Assembly (NCBI GenBank): GCA_013202335.1
Contig: JABMQR010000273.1
Span: 1 to 16,603, forward strand
Direction of reading: 5' to 3'
DNA length: 16,603 nucleotides
Source: Bacteroidota bacterium
Lineage (GTDB): Bacteria > Spirochaetota > Spirochaetia > JABMQR01
Shown piece by piece: positions 1-6,023 of the stretch (the stretch's first letter is position 1; every line of letters starts with the position of its first letter). The translations under genes and the position numbers were made by a program. The notes beneath the pieces were generated by a model. The model did no database searches, was not told the DNA's origin, and worked only from the letters and a program-made list of their open reading frames with translations.

Positions 1-99
1 ATACAATATCTATGGGTTTTATACAAGTGCTTTATGCGGATAGTGTATTGCCATATATATACTCAAAACTTATGGGACGGGGTACTAGTCTAATACTTG

Positions 100-384
100 C
101 TACAACATTTCCCTGATTTTCTTCAATTCATCATTCTCAGAAGAATCTAGCAACTCCTGAAGCTTAGTAAGCGTTCTCTGCTGCTGTAATTCAGAAACAT
201 CAGGGTTCTTATATTGTGTGATATAGCTTAAAGCCAACAACTCTTCTATAGGCCTATTTGTAGTATCTACCTTTTTCATTAACCCGAGGAAATATTGCTC
301 TTTTTCATTTAATTGAGACAATTGATCAAAAACTACGGATTCAGTTTTATCTGTGGTAATTTTATTATTGCGGAAAATCTTCAA
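100..384 (-). CDS. Hypothetical 94-residue helical acidic protein, TTG start
   Basis: I do not recognise this protein. It is hydrophilic, rich in Glu, Leu, Gln and Lys, has no signal peptide or membrane segment, and reads as almost all helix, with a C-terminal half (LTKLQELLDSS, ELKKIREML) that could form a coiled coil or small helical bundle. The start codon is TTG at 384-382; it is chosen because a strong Shine-Dalgarno (AGGAGC on the minus strand) lies 6 bases upstream and no ATG fits better. It has its own promoter and a divergent copy of the shared leader (407-473), placed directly behind the stop of the PD-(D/E)xK-like gene, so it is probably an independent transcript with a leader of roughly 50 bases. 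The good ribosome site and shared regulatory element argue that it is real. It could be a small antitoxin or regulatory partner, but nothing in the sequence proves that. Confidence 0.6.
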   Translation of the reverse strand: MKIFRNNKITTDKTESVVFDQLSQLNEKEQYFLGLMKKVDTTNRPIEELLALSYITQYKNPDVSELQQQRTLTKLQELLDSSENDELKKIREML

Positions 385-406
385 ATAGAGCTCCTATAAT
401 CATCAC

Positions 407-473
407 TTTAAGAGAACTATTTACTCAAATCATCTTTACAGTCATTATATTTTATATGAGTAATTTTTGTTAA
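407..473 (-). promoter_or_regulatory. Promoter and shared leader element, copy 4
   Basis: On the minus strand a -35 TTAACA (468-473) and a perfect -10 TATAAT (444-449) are 18 bases apart. Nine bases after the -10 comes GATGATTTGAGTAAATAGTTC (407-435 region), a divergent copy of the leader box found at 1468, 2789 and 5568. Transcription would start close to the GATG. The -35 lies within 10 bases of the upstream gene's stop codon. This copy has TTGAGT where the others have ATGAGT, and it lacks the clear CTGA dyad. Confidence 0.6.
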
Positions 474-475
474 TT

Positions 476-1375
476 TTATTCCATGCTTCTAGATTCTACT
501 TCAATCCCCTTTGCTTTTTTTATAAGCAAAGAAATGAATTCTCGATGTTTTTTTATATCGTTCATTGAAAGTTTAATTCTATACCTTCCATCCCGTTTAT
601 CATAATCCATTAAATCTAGGCCTTTATCTTCAATCTCTCTTTCTAATTCTTCAGAACTATCAATTCTAATTTCCATTCGCATAAAACTTTTTTTTGCTCG
701 GAAAATGATAAAATTATCAGTATTACCATTTTGAGCTAACCCAATATAGAATTTATTATATTTCAGTTCGTACCCTGGGATAATATCAGTAATTATAGAT
801 AATACTTCGTCAATAATTTTTACAGTATTAGCAGTACCCTTACTATTTTCCCAATAATGCCTATCAGTTACTTCACTTAATTCTTCATCTTCTTCAACCA
901 AACCTAAATTCATTTCATCGAGGACAGTATTAAAAGTAAGAAAATAATCATTCCCACTTTTAAAAGCTGTCACTTGAATAGCAATCAATGGAATATTACC
1001 ATTAAATAAGCTAATAACATTTAAAAATCTACTCGTGATTTCTTCTGCAATTATCACTGCACAATGTTCATATTGTGGGTATCTTTTTCTTTCAATATCC
1101 CAATATTCAATGGTTCTTATTATATGACTTTCGTCTGTTTTTCCTAACTGAATTTCTACTTCATAACGTTTATTGATTTCAGAATCTTGCAATAAAAGAT
1201 CTAACCGTCCTGCCCTTGGCTGTTTTCGTTCTTTATCTTTTAATATCAAGTCACCTAAACCTAATATTTCCGGATCTTTTGCTATAATATCTTGCAACCA
1301 ATGTTCATTAAGAATTGGGTGGCTTTTAAGACCTATTTTTTCTGGTTTTATCAAGTTTATTTTGTCCATATACAT
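476..1375 (-). CDS. PD-(D/E)xK-like protein, possible nuclease
   Basis: This is a cytoplasmic protein of about 299 residues with no signal peptide. Its N-terminal third resembles restriction-endonuclease-like (NucS/PD-(D/E)xK type) domains: a lead helix (HWLQDIIAKDPEIL, about 25-38), then RAGRLDLLL with Asp59, then the strand RYEVEIQLG with Glu72 and Glu74, then a conserved-looking helix (HIIRTIEYW). The motif reads D-ExQ rather than D-ExK, a variant known in some members of the fold, so catalysis is plausible but unproven. The C-terminal half is acidic then basic (EEDEELSE; later LIKKAKG) and may bind a partner or DNA. Two ATGs compete: 1375 (MYMDK) sits only 2 bases from GGGAG, whereas 1369 (MDKIN) is 8 bases away, so 1369 is the likelier start. 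It is transcribed from leader copy 1. It may be a stand-alone nuclease or part of a defence system; no methylase is near. Confidence 0.65.
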   Translation of the reverse strand: MYMDKINLIKPEKIGLKSHPILNEHWLQDIIAKDPEILGLGDLILKDKERKQPRAGRLDLLLQDSEINKRYEVEIQLGKTDESHIIRTIEYWDIERKRYPQYEHCAVIIAEEITSRFLNVISLFNGNIPLIAIQVTAFKSGNDYFLTFNTVLDEMNLGLVEEDEELSEVTDRHYWENSKGTANTVKIIDEVLSIITDIIPGYELKYNKFYIGLAQNGNTDNFIIFRAKKSFMRMEIRIDSSEELEREIEDKGLDLMDYDKRDGRYRIKLSMNDIKKHREFISLLIKKAKGIEVESRSME

Positions 1376-1429
1376 TTCTCCCTTCTCTTCATAACGCCCA
1401 CATTTGCTGTAGTAGATGGTTTACTCACA

Positions 1430-1456
1430 GCCAAGATAATATCTTATTTATCTTAG
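1430..1456. repeat. Inverted repeat in the leader of the PD-(D/E)xK-like gene
   Basis: Ten-base arms GCCAAGATAA (1430-1439) and TTATCTTAGC (1447-1456) pair with one mismatch across 7 bases, and the left part also contains the palindrome AAGATA-A-TATCTT (1433-1445). It lies between the shared leader box and the gene, about 55-85 bases before the start codon. It could be an operator or an RNA hairpin; it is not present in the other leader copies. Confidence 0.4.
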
Positions 1457-1533
1457 CTGATTTGAATCAGTGAGGAACTATATACTCATTTTCATCTCTA
1501 ATTAATCTTACTATGGGATATAGAGTATTGCAA
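1457..1533 (-). promoter_or_regulatory. Promoter and shared leader element, copy 1
   Basis: On the minus strand -35 TTGCAA (1528-1533) and -10 TAAGAT (1505-1510) are separated by exactly 17 bases. Eight bases after the -10 begins the box GATGAAAATGAGTATATAGTTCC, followed by the dyad CTGATT-TG-AATCAG (1457-1470). The arrangement and spacing match copy 2 base for base at the promoter, while the dyad has changed on both sides. It should drive the gene starting at 1375/1369 with a leader of about 125 bases. Confidence 0.65.
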
Positions 1534-1562
1534 TAATATTAACTTCTTTCTTCTTCTGGAAT

Positions 1563-1637
1563 AATAATTGTATTTTACAAATGACAATATATACATCAAG
1601 AAAATTCTTATACCAGTTGATCTTTATATGTATATAT
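1563..1637. repeat. 75-base direct repeat block, copy A
   Basis: This block aligns without gaps to 2907-2981 with 68 of 75 bases identical by eye. It contains AAATGACAATATATACATCA and CCAGTTGATCTTTATATG in both copies. It lies just downstream of the BspA-like gene stop (1674), and the other copy lies upstream of that gene's promoter. Together with leader copies 1 and 2 it makes direct repeats of roughly 180-200 bases flanking the BspA-like gene. In copy B the block ends form a terminator stem; here the stem sequence has changed and no longer pairs. Confidence 0.7.
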
Positions 1638-1673
1638 TCAGTCGACTCAATTATTCATTTCTATTTAGTATTA

Positions 1674-2747
1674 TCACCCGTCCGTGTATCCCCAAGTAAC
1701 GATAGCAGAGCAACCAATATTCCAATCTAGTGCCCATCCAGCAGGTTGACTAGTAGCTATACAATTAATACTGGTTAAGCTGTCACAATCATAAAAAGCA
1801 TAAGCACCAATTGAAGCAACTCTATCAGGAATGATTATACTGGTTAAGCCGGTACAAGACCAAAAAGTTTTATCACCAATTGAGGTAACACTGTCAGGGA
1901 TAGTTATATTGGTTATGCTGGTACATCCACTAAAAGCTCCATCACCAATTGAGGTAACACTGTCAGGGATAGTTATATTAGTCAAACTACTACACTGCTT
2001 AAAAACCCATTTGCCAATAGTGGTGACACTGTCAGGAATGGTTATGCTGGTCAAGCTACTACACCCTGCAAAAACATTATCACCAATTGTAGTGACACCA
2101 GTGGGGATTCCATAGGTCTCACTATCATTACCAAGAGGATAAGTGATAATAGTAGTTTTGTTATAATCAAAAAGTATACCATTAACAGACACAAAAAAAG
2201 TATTACTCGTATCTACATAAATGCTGGTTAAGTTGTTACACCACGAAAAAGCATTGCCTTCAACAGAAATTACACTATCAGGAATGGTTATACTAGTTAA
2301 GCTATTACAAGCAAAAAAGGCACCCAATCCAATGGAGGTGACAGGTTTCCCATCAATCGTATCCGGGATAGCAACTTCTACTTCAGAACCAATAAAATCT
2401 GTAACCTCAATTTCAGTAGTGTTTATAACTTTATACGTAAAACTACTTGTAGGCGTAATAGCAATCCATTTCGCATATAGCATTACATTCACTTCAAAAC
2501 TTGTAGAAAAGTCCCAATCTGTAGTTAGTAGTATATTACTGTACCACCCACTAAATACAAATCCATCTTTTGTTGGAGTACTTGGAATTGTAATTTGAGT
2601 TCCTTCATTAACGATTTGCTCTTTTATTAGTGTGCCTCCATTGCTATTGAAGGTTATGATATATCTTGTCTCCATAGGTGTAATACAAGAAGTAAATAGC
2701 ATTATCAAGAGAAATCCTAGAATATAAAAAACATAATTTTTTTCCAC
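1674..2747 (-). CDS. BspA-like leucine-rich-repeat lipoprotein with InlB-type B repeat
   Basis: This is a predicted surface lipoprotein of 357 residues. Residues 1-21 are a short signal peptide ending LLIMLFTSC with Cys21 as the lipidation site. Residues 29-94 form a Listeria-Bacteroides (InlB B / Flg_new) repeat: ITFNSNGG, GTQITIP, GFVFSGWY, MLYAKW. From about 100 to 335 follow BspA-type LRR_5 repeats of 23 residues (pattern SLTSITIPDSVTSIGDGAF), most regular between 230 and 325 and interrupted by an irregular stretch near 180-220. Members of this family act in adhesion or protein binding; the ligand here is unknown. The start is GTG at 2747, 7 bases after AAAGGGG on the minus strand. It sits alone between two direct repeats and is transcribed from leader copy 2. 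Near-identical 69-base units in the coding sequence make repeat number prone to in-frame change. Confidence 0.9.
   Translation of the reverse strand: MEKNYVFYILGFLLIMLFTSCITPMETRYIITFNSNGGTLIKEQIVNEGTQITIPSTPTKDGFVFSGWYSNILLTTDWDFSTSFEVNVMLYAKWIAITPTSSFTYKVINTTEIEVTDFIGSEVEVAIPDTIDGKPVTSIGLGAFFACNSLTSITIPDSVISVEGNAFSWCNNLTSIYVDTSNTFFVSVNGILFDYNKTTIITYPLGNDSETYGIPTGVTTIGDNVFAGCSSLTSITIPDSVTTIGKWVFKQCSSLTNITIPDSVTSIGDGAFSGCTSITNITIPDSVTSIGDKTFWSCTGLTSIIIPDRVASIGAYAFYDCDSLTSINCIATSQPAGWALDWNIGCSAIVTWGYTDG
1872..1979 (-). repeat. 69-base tandem repeat units in the LRR gene
   Basis: The 39 bases at 1872-1910 recur exactly at 1941-1979, an offset of 69 bases or 23 codons, equal to one LRR unit. 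More diverged units continue on both sides (about 1810-2090). A 69-base slip or recombination would add or remove one repeat without breaking the frame. Confidence 0.85.
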
Positions 2748-2766
2748 AACTTTACCCCTTTATACA

Positions 2767-2855
2767 ACATAGTTGTTCTGAAATCATTTCAGTAAGGAAC
2801 TATGTACTCATTACCATCTTATATTTATCTTACTATGGCACAGTGAATATCGCAA
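2767..2855 (-). promoter_or_regulatory. Promoter and shared leader element, copy 2
   Basis: On the minus strand -35 TTGCGA (2850-2855) and -10 TAAGAT (2827-2832) have a 17-base spacer. Eight bases later starts GATGGTAATGAGTACATAGTTCC, then CTGAAAT-C-ATTTCAG (2778-2792), a 15-base palindrome. An outer pairing (ACATAGTT at 2767-2774 with AACTATGT ending 2805) extends it into a long imperfect hairpin. It precedes the BspA-like gene (start 2747), giving a leader of about 73 bases with the hairpin just upstream of the ribosome site. Confidence 0.7.
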
Positions 2856-2906
2856 TTGAAATACTATTACATTATTATTTTTCTACTTGTTGTAAAGTTT
2901 TGGTTC

Positions 2907-2981
2907 AATAATTGTATTTTTTAAATGACAATATATACATCATGAAAAACTCTATACCAGTTGATCTTTATATGTATATAT
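2907..2981. repeat. 75-base direct repeat block, copy B
   Basis: This is the partner of 1563-1637 (68/75 identical, no gaps). It lies between the stop of the SUMF1 protein gene (3000) and leader copy 2, and overlaps that gene's terminator. Between the block and the -35 the two copies differ in length (about 29 versus 51 bases), so conservation is in two patches rather than continuous. Confidence 0.7.
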
Positions 2982-2990
2982 AGAGTTTTT
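2945..2990 (-). terminator. Rho-independent terminator of the small lipoprotein/SUMF1 operon
   Basis: Perfect 12-base arms AAAAACTCTATA (2945-2956) and TATAGAGTTTTT (2979-2990) surround a 22-base loop, 9 bases past the stop codon at 3000. Read on the minus strand, the stem ends in five U residues. The loop is large for a terminator, and it is the loop rather than the stem that is conserved in the other repeat copy. Confidence 0.65.
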
Positions 2991-2999
2991 GGTTTTTTA

Positions 3000-5201
3000 C
3001 TATAGAGAAGCAGCCAGCCGAAACCCTAAGCCAGTGTTACGCTGGTTAGGATTATCGCTAGCCCGAAGAGCTGAGCGACAGTTCCCGTCGTTGTCCCAGT
3101 ACCCACCACGTTCCACACGGATAGAACCTGATGATGGACCAGGGGGATTTGTTTCACTTGATACCTCGTAATAACTACTATCATACCAATCCCAACACCA
3201 CTCATATACATTTCCACTCATGTCATATAGACCTAATTCATTCGGTTTTTTTTGCCCTACTGGATGAGGGTTATTGCCAGAATTAGCACGATACCATCCC
3301 ACTTCAGAAAGAGTGTCACTTCCTGAACATAAATATCCTTCACTCAATTGACCTCCTCGTGCTGCATACTCCCACTCTGCCTCAGTCGGTAATCGAAATC
3401 CATTTTTATCCCAATCACAACTTACAGATGTCCCATCTATTGTATATACAGATTCCCGTCCCACCAGCTTGCTTAGTTCATTACAAAACTTAACTGCATC
3501 ATACCAACTTACTCTCTGAACTGGTAATTCAGCTCCTCTATAAATTGATGGATTACTTCCCATTACTGCTTCCCACTGCTGTTGAGTCACTTCATAAATA
3601 CCCACATAATAGGAATTACTTATTGTTACCTGATGTTGTGGACCTTCATTTGAGTCTCTTCCAGATTCGGTTATTGGTGAGCCCATGGTAAATGTTCCCG
3701 ATTTTACTTTTCTCATTTGCAATGCTACATTTGAATCTCCAAAAGGAATAGAAAATGAAATATAATCCTCATTAATTACTTTTTTGATCTTGTGTCCTGC
3801 TGATTCATTTCCTGCAAAATCAACAGTTTTTATCATAAATGTATATTCAACATCATTTGTTAAGCCAGTAATTATAGTGCCAGAATTATTAATATTTCCA
3901 GTAAACTGTATACTCGCTGTATCAATACCATACCATATCTCAACATGGTCAAAATCATTATCTGTTGGATCAGTCCATGTCAAAGTAGCTTGTTTATCAT
4001 CATCTATCACTTTAAAACTCGCAACTTCTTCTGGTGGCTCTGTTTCTGGTTCATAATACATTCCATACAATATAGCCGTTCCTGCTGATATCCAAGGAAT
4101 TATATTCGCAGGAGTACTACCCTTACTTAGTAGTAAGTCTTTAGCCATACGATACCCCGCAGCCACCCTCTGTACTCTTGTGGAATCATGTAAATCAACA
4201 TATTTATAAATTGTAGAGTTGATTGGTTCATGATAACCAACTGAACCTGATACACCAATACTGCCCATTAATTCAACTTCTGTTCCACTGGAAAAACTTG
4301 CTTTGGTTGCAAGAGAGATTGCAGAAGTGCCTTTCACAGGCCCCTCAGGTAGTGTTGGCAAATCTGAAAATTTCCAATCACTATTATCAATTGAATCAGA
4401 AAAATTTGCTGATATTGAAAATCCCAAACCATCAAATATCGAACCCTCTACTCCTACAAATACTCCAACTCCTAAATTTGGAACCGAATTATATTGTTGA
4501 TCTTGCTCAAAGTGATAAATGAAACTTTCTGACAATATCCCACTAATAGTTCCAGATACATCTATTGGGGTTAAATCTAATCCTATTTTCACTCCTCCAG
4601 AGACATTTGAAAAATATGTATTATAATCATACTTAATAAAATTCCGAAAATCATATGCTTTCCCTTTCCCATTACCACTAGACAATTCAATGAATCCTCC
4701 AACTACTGCTCCAGATATGCTTCCCCCTACACTTACTTCCCCCAGTAAAGCTCTGCTATATCCAAATCCTAGATCTAGGAATTTCTGCAATACACCTTTA
4801 AAACTTCCAGCTTCAAATGCATCTTTGATAATATTCTTTGTTTCTTTTATTATCCCTAAAAATCCAATTTCTCTACTGATATTTTTTGAAAATGTACTTG
4901 AATTCCTAGACATAGCACGAGTTGAATCAACAAAATCTGGATAGTATTCTTCTACAACTGCATCGAATTCCTCTATAGCTGAATTTAGCTCTTCCAAATC
5001 ATCTTTAGAAGCACCTTTAAGTGAAGTTTCTAATTCTTCCAGCTCTTCGGGTGGTAATATTTTTGCAGCTAATTCTATGACCTCTTCTTTAATAATTTCA
5101 ATTTCAAGAAATTCTGTTCCAATAACTGGACAACTGCTGGATATAAATATAAAGAGTATAGATAAAATTCCTATTACTATTTTCGTCCATACTTTCTTCA
5201 T
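3000..5201 (-). CDS. Lipoprotein with fibronectin III and SUMF1 (FGE-fold) domains
   Basis: This is a predicted exported lipoprotein of 733 residues. The signal peptide ends IFISSSC with Cys24. Residues about 30-110 are acidic and helical (EELEELETSLKG). Residues 110-385 form a Gly/Ser-rich beta domain with pore- or barrel-like alternation that I do not recognise. Residues about 395-478 are a fibronectin type III domain (ATLTWTDP, ITGLTNDVEYTFMIKTVD). Residues about 495-731 are a SUMF1/formylglycine-generating-enzyme fold: GTFTMGSP, EVTQQQWEAVMG, PVQRVSWYDAVKFCN, RLPTEAEWEYAARGG, GLYDMSGNVYEWCWDWY, RGGYWD, GLGFRL. The paired active-site cysteines of true FGE are not in place: a Ser aligns with the second, and GFRC reads GFRL, so it is probably a binding module, as in many bacterial relatives. 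The ATG start at 5201 overlaps the upstream lipoprotein stop (ATGA), with GGTG upstream, so the two are translationally coupled. Confidence 0.88.
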   Translation of the reverse strand: MKKVWTKIVIGILSILFIFISSSCPVIGTEFLEIEIIKEEVIELAAKILPPEELEELETSLKGASKDDLEELNSAIEEFDAVVEEYYPDFVDSTRAMSRNSSTFSKNISREIGFLGIIKETKNIIKDAFEAGSFKGVLQKFLDLGFGYSRALLGEVSVGGSISGAVVGGFIELSSGNGKGKAYDFRNFIKYDYNTYFSNVSGGVKIGLDLTPIDVSGTISGILSESFIYHFEQDQQYNSVPNLGVGVFVGVEGSIFDGLGFSISANFSDSIDNSDWKFSDLPTLPEGPVKGTSAISLATKASFSSGTEVELMGSIGVSGSVGYHEPINSTIYKYVDLHDSTRVQRVAAGYRMAKDLLLSKGSTPANIIPWISAGTAILYGMYYEPETEPPEEVASFKVIDDDKQATLTWTDPTDNDFDHVEIWYGIDTASIQFTGNINNSGTIITGLTNDVEYTFMIKTVDFAGNESAGHKIKKVINEDYISFSIPFGDSNVALQMRKVKSGTFTMGSPITESGRDSNEGPQHQVTISNSYYVGIYEVTQQQWEAVMGSNPSIYRGAELPVQRVSWYDAVKFCNELSKLVGRESVYTIDGTSVSCDWDKNGFRLPTEAEWEYAARGGQLSEGYLCSGSDTLSEVGWYRANSGNNPHPVGQKKPNELGLYDMSGNVYEWCWDWYDSSYYEVSSETNPPGPSSGSIRVERGGYWDNDGNCRSALRASDNPNQRNTGLGFRLAASL

Positions 5202-5524
5202 TTTGTCACCTTATTCACTATATGAATCTCATAGAAATCGTATTCAGATATCTCACTTAACTCAGAGTAAAATGTAAGTGAGGCAGCAGTATCAAACTTA
5301 AAGTTATATGTACCAGGGGCGATTGTATAATAAGCTTTCTTGTTTGGTATTAATTGATAGTCAAGGATATTTCCTCCATAAGTAATTCCATCTATGGATA
5401 TAGATATACTTTCGATTATTAAATCTGAGTCGTTAATAAATTGAACTTCTACATTGGGATCAAAAAGATAGCAAGAGGTGTAAAAGAAAATAACAACTAT
5501 TACGATAGAAATAATTTTTTTCAT
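5198..5524 (-). CDS. Small lipoprotein, first gene of the SUMF1 operon
   Basis: This protein of 108 residues starts at the ATG at 5524 (MKKIISIVIVV), which has GGGGG 7 bases upstream; the frame stays open to a TTG at 5530, but that codon lies too close to the G run. A typical spirochaetal signal peptide ends FFYTSC, giving Cys16 as the lipidation site from the ATG. The mature part is a beta-rich domain of about 90 residues (VEVQFINDSD, ISISIDGITYGG, YYTIAPGTYNFKFD), resembling small immunoglobulin-like or carboxypeptidase-regulatory-like folds, but no family is clear. It overlaps the SUMF1 lipoprotein by 4 bases and shares its promoter, so the two products are probably made in fixed ratio and may work together on the cell surface or in the periplasm. 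Function is unknown. Confidence 0.75.
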   Translation of the reverse strand: MKKIISIVIVVIFFYTSCYLFDPNVEVQFINDSDLIIESISISIDGITYGGNILDYQLIPNKKAYYTIAPGTYNFKFDTAASLTFYSELSEISEYDFYEIHIVNKVTK

Positions 5525-5544
5525 TTCCAAACCCCCAGAACAAC

Positions 5545-5614
5545 ATACTTTATGTTCTTGAATCGTTTTAGTGAGGAACTATGTACTCATCTTCATCATC
5601 TATATTTTAAGATA
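5545..5614 (-). promoter_or_regulatory. Promoter and shared leader element, copy 3
   Basis: On the minus strand the -10 TATCTT (5609-5614) lies 8 bases before GATG, as in copies 1 and 2; no good -35 is seen. The box GATGAAGATGAGTACATAGTTCCTCACT (written in parts: GATGAAGATGAGTACATAG then TTCCTCACT, about 5568-5598) is almost identical to copies 1 and 2, but the copy carries an extra GAT. The inner dyad is weak (CTTGAATCGTTTTAG), though GAACTATGT still pairs with ACATA and GTTC nearby. It drives the 5524 lipoprotein operon with a leader of about 78 bases. Confidence 0.6.
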
Positions 5615-5806
5615 ACATAGAATCATAATTTTCATAGGTTTAAACCAAAAAGTAATGAAACCTTTCTTTGAATTTTCCCCCAAGGCTGCTTCAATCCGAA
5701 TAATAACAAAACTTGTATTTGTATGGATATCTAAGCTTGGATATGCTCTCAAGTGTTCAGATGGTGTGGATTCCTGAATATTTCCTATACCTACTTCTAA
5801 GTAAAC
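5600..5806 (-). pseudogene. Open fragment, possible decayed C-terminal gene remnant
   Basis: The frame is open for 68 codons between two stops and has no convincing start. It reads as plausible protein (YLEVGIGNIQES, SFVIIRIEAALGENS, KGFITFWFKP) with strand-like alternation. It ends inside the promoter of the next operon and begins about 100 bases from an IS21-like terminal array. I do not recognise it; it may be a gene tail left by an insertion or deletion, or a chance reading frame. Confidence 0.25.
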
Positions 5807-5903
5807 CTATCGGCTGATATGCATAATTTCAGTAATTCTTGCAATTATGAACGGTTCATATTACAAGAATATTTGTTGACTGTAATCCCACACATTTTTA
5901 CTC

Positions 5904-5977
5904 TGCAATTGTGGGGAATTCCAGTTGCAACTTTGGGGAATTTACTTTGCAACTTTGTCCAATTTCATTATGCAACA
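5904..5977. repeat. Tandem 22-base array resembling an orphan IS21-type terminus
   Basis: TGCAA recurs at 5904, 5926, 5948 and 5971, spacing 22, 22 and 23. The units share TGCAACTTTGGGGAATTT-like sequence (first TGCAATTGTGGGGAATTCC, third TGCAACTTTGTCCAATTTC). IS21-family ends carry such arrays: the intact element in this window has TGTCCGGAT at spacing 22 and 23. Read from the other strand the array begins TGTTGCATAATG, so it has the TG..CA tip expected of this family. No istA or istB remnant is visible beside it. The rest of 5531-6023 holds leader copy 3, the fragment at 5600-5806 and nothing else I can name. Confidence 0.45.
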
Positions 5978-6023
5978 GTATACCTTATAAAATCATATAG
6001 CAGAAAACAAACAGATAAGAATA

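Noticed and set aside
1800..2340. Regular repeats as a CRISPR array
   Set aside because: The 69-base periodic units are in frame and code for LRR repeats; there are no constant-repeat/variable-spacer units and no cas genes.
1457..2855. Repeated palindromic intergenic elements as integron attC sites
   Set aside because: The outer arms read ACATAGTT/AACTATGT and not the RYYYAAC/GTTRRRY pattern of attC, copies carry full promoters, and no integron integrase is present.
2989..3217. Short plus- and minus-strand frames at the end of the SUMF1 gene
   Set aside because: They are shadows of the well-conserved SUMF1 C-terminus in other frames and have no ribosome sites.
3000..3480. True formylglycine-generating enzyme activity
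   Set aside because: The SUMF1 fold is clear, but the active-site cysteine pair is not in place and the protein is an exported lipoprotein with no sulfatase nearby.
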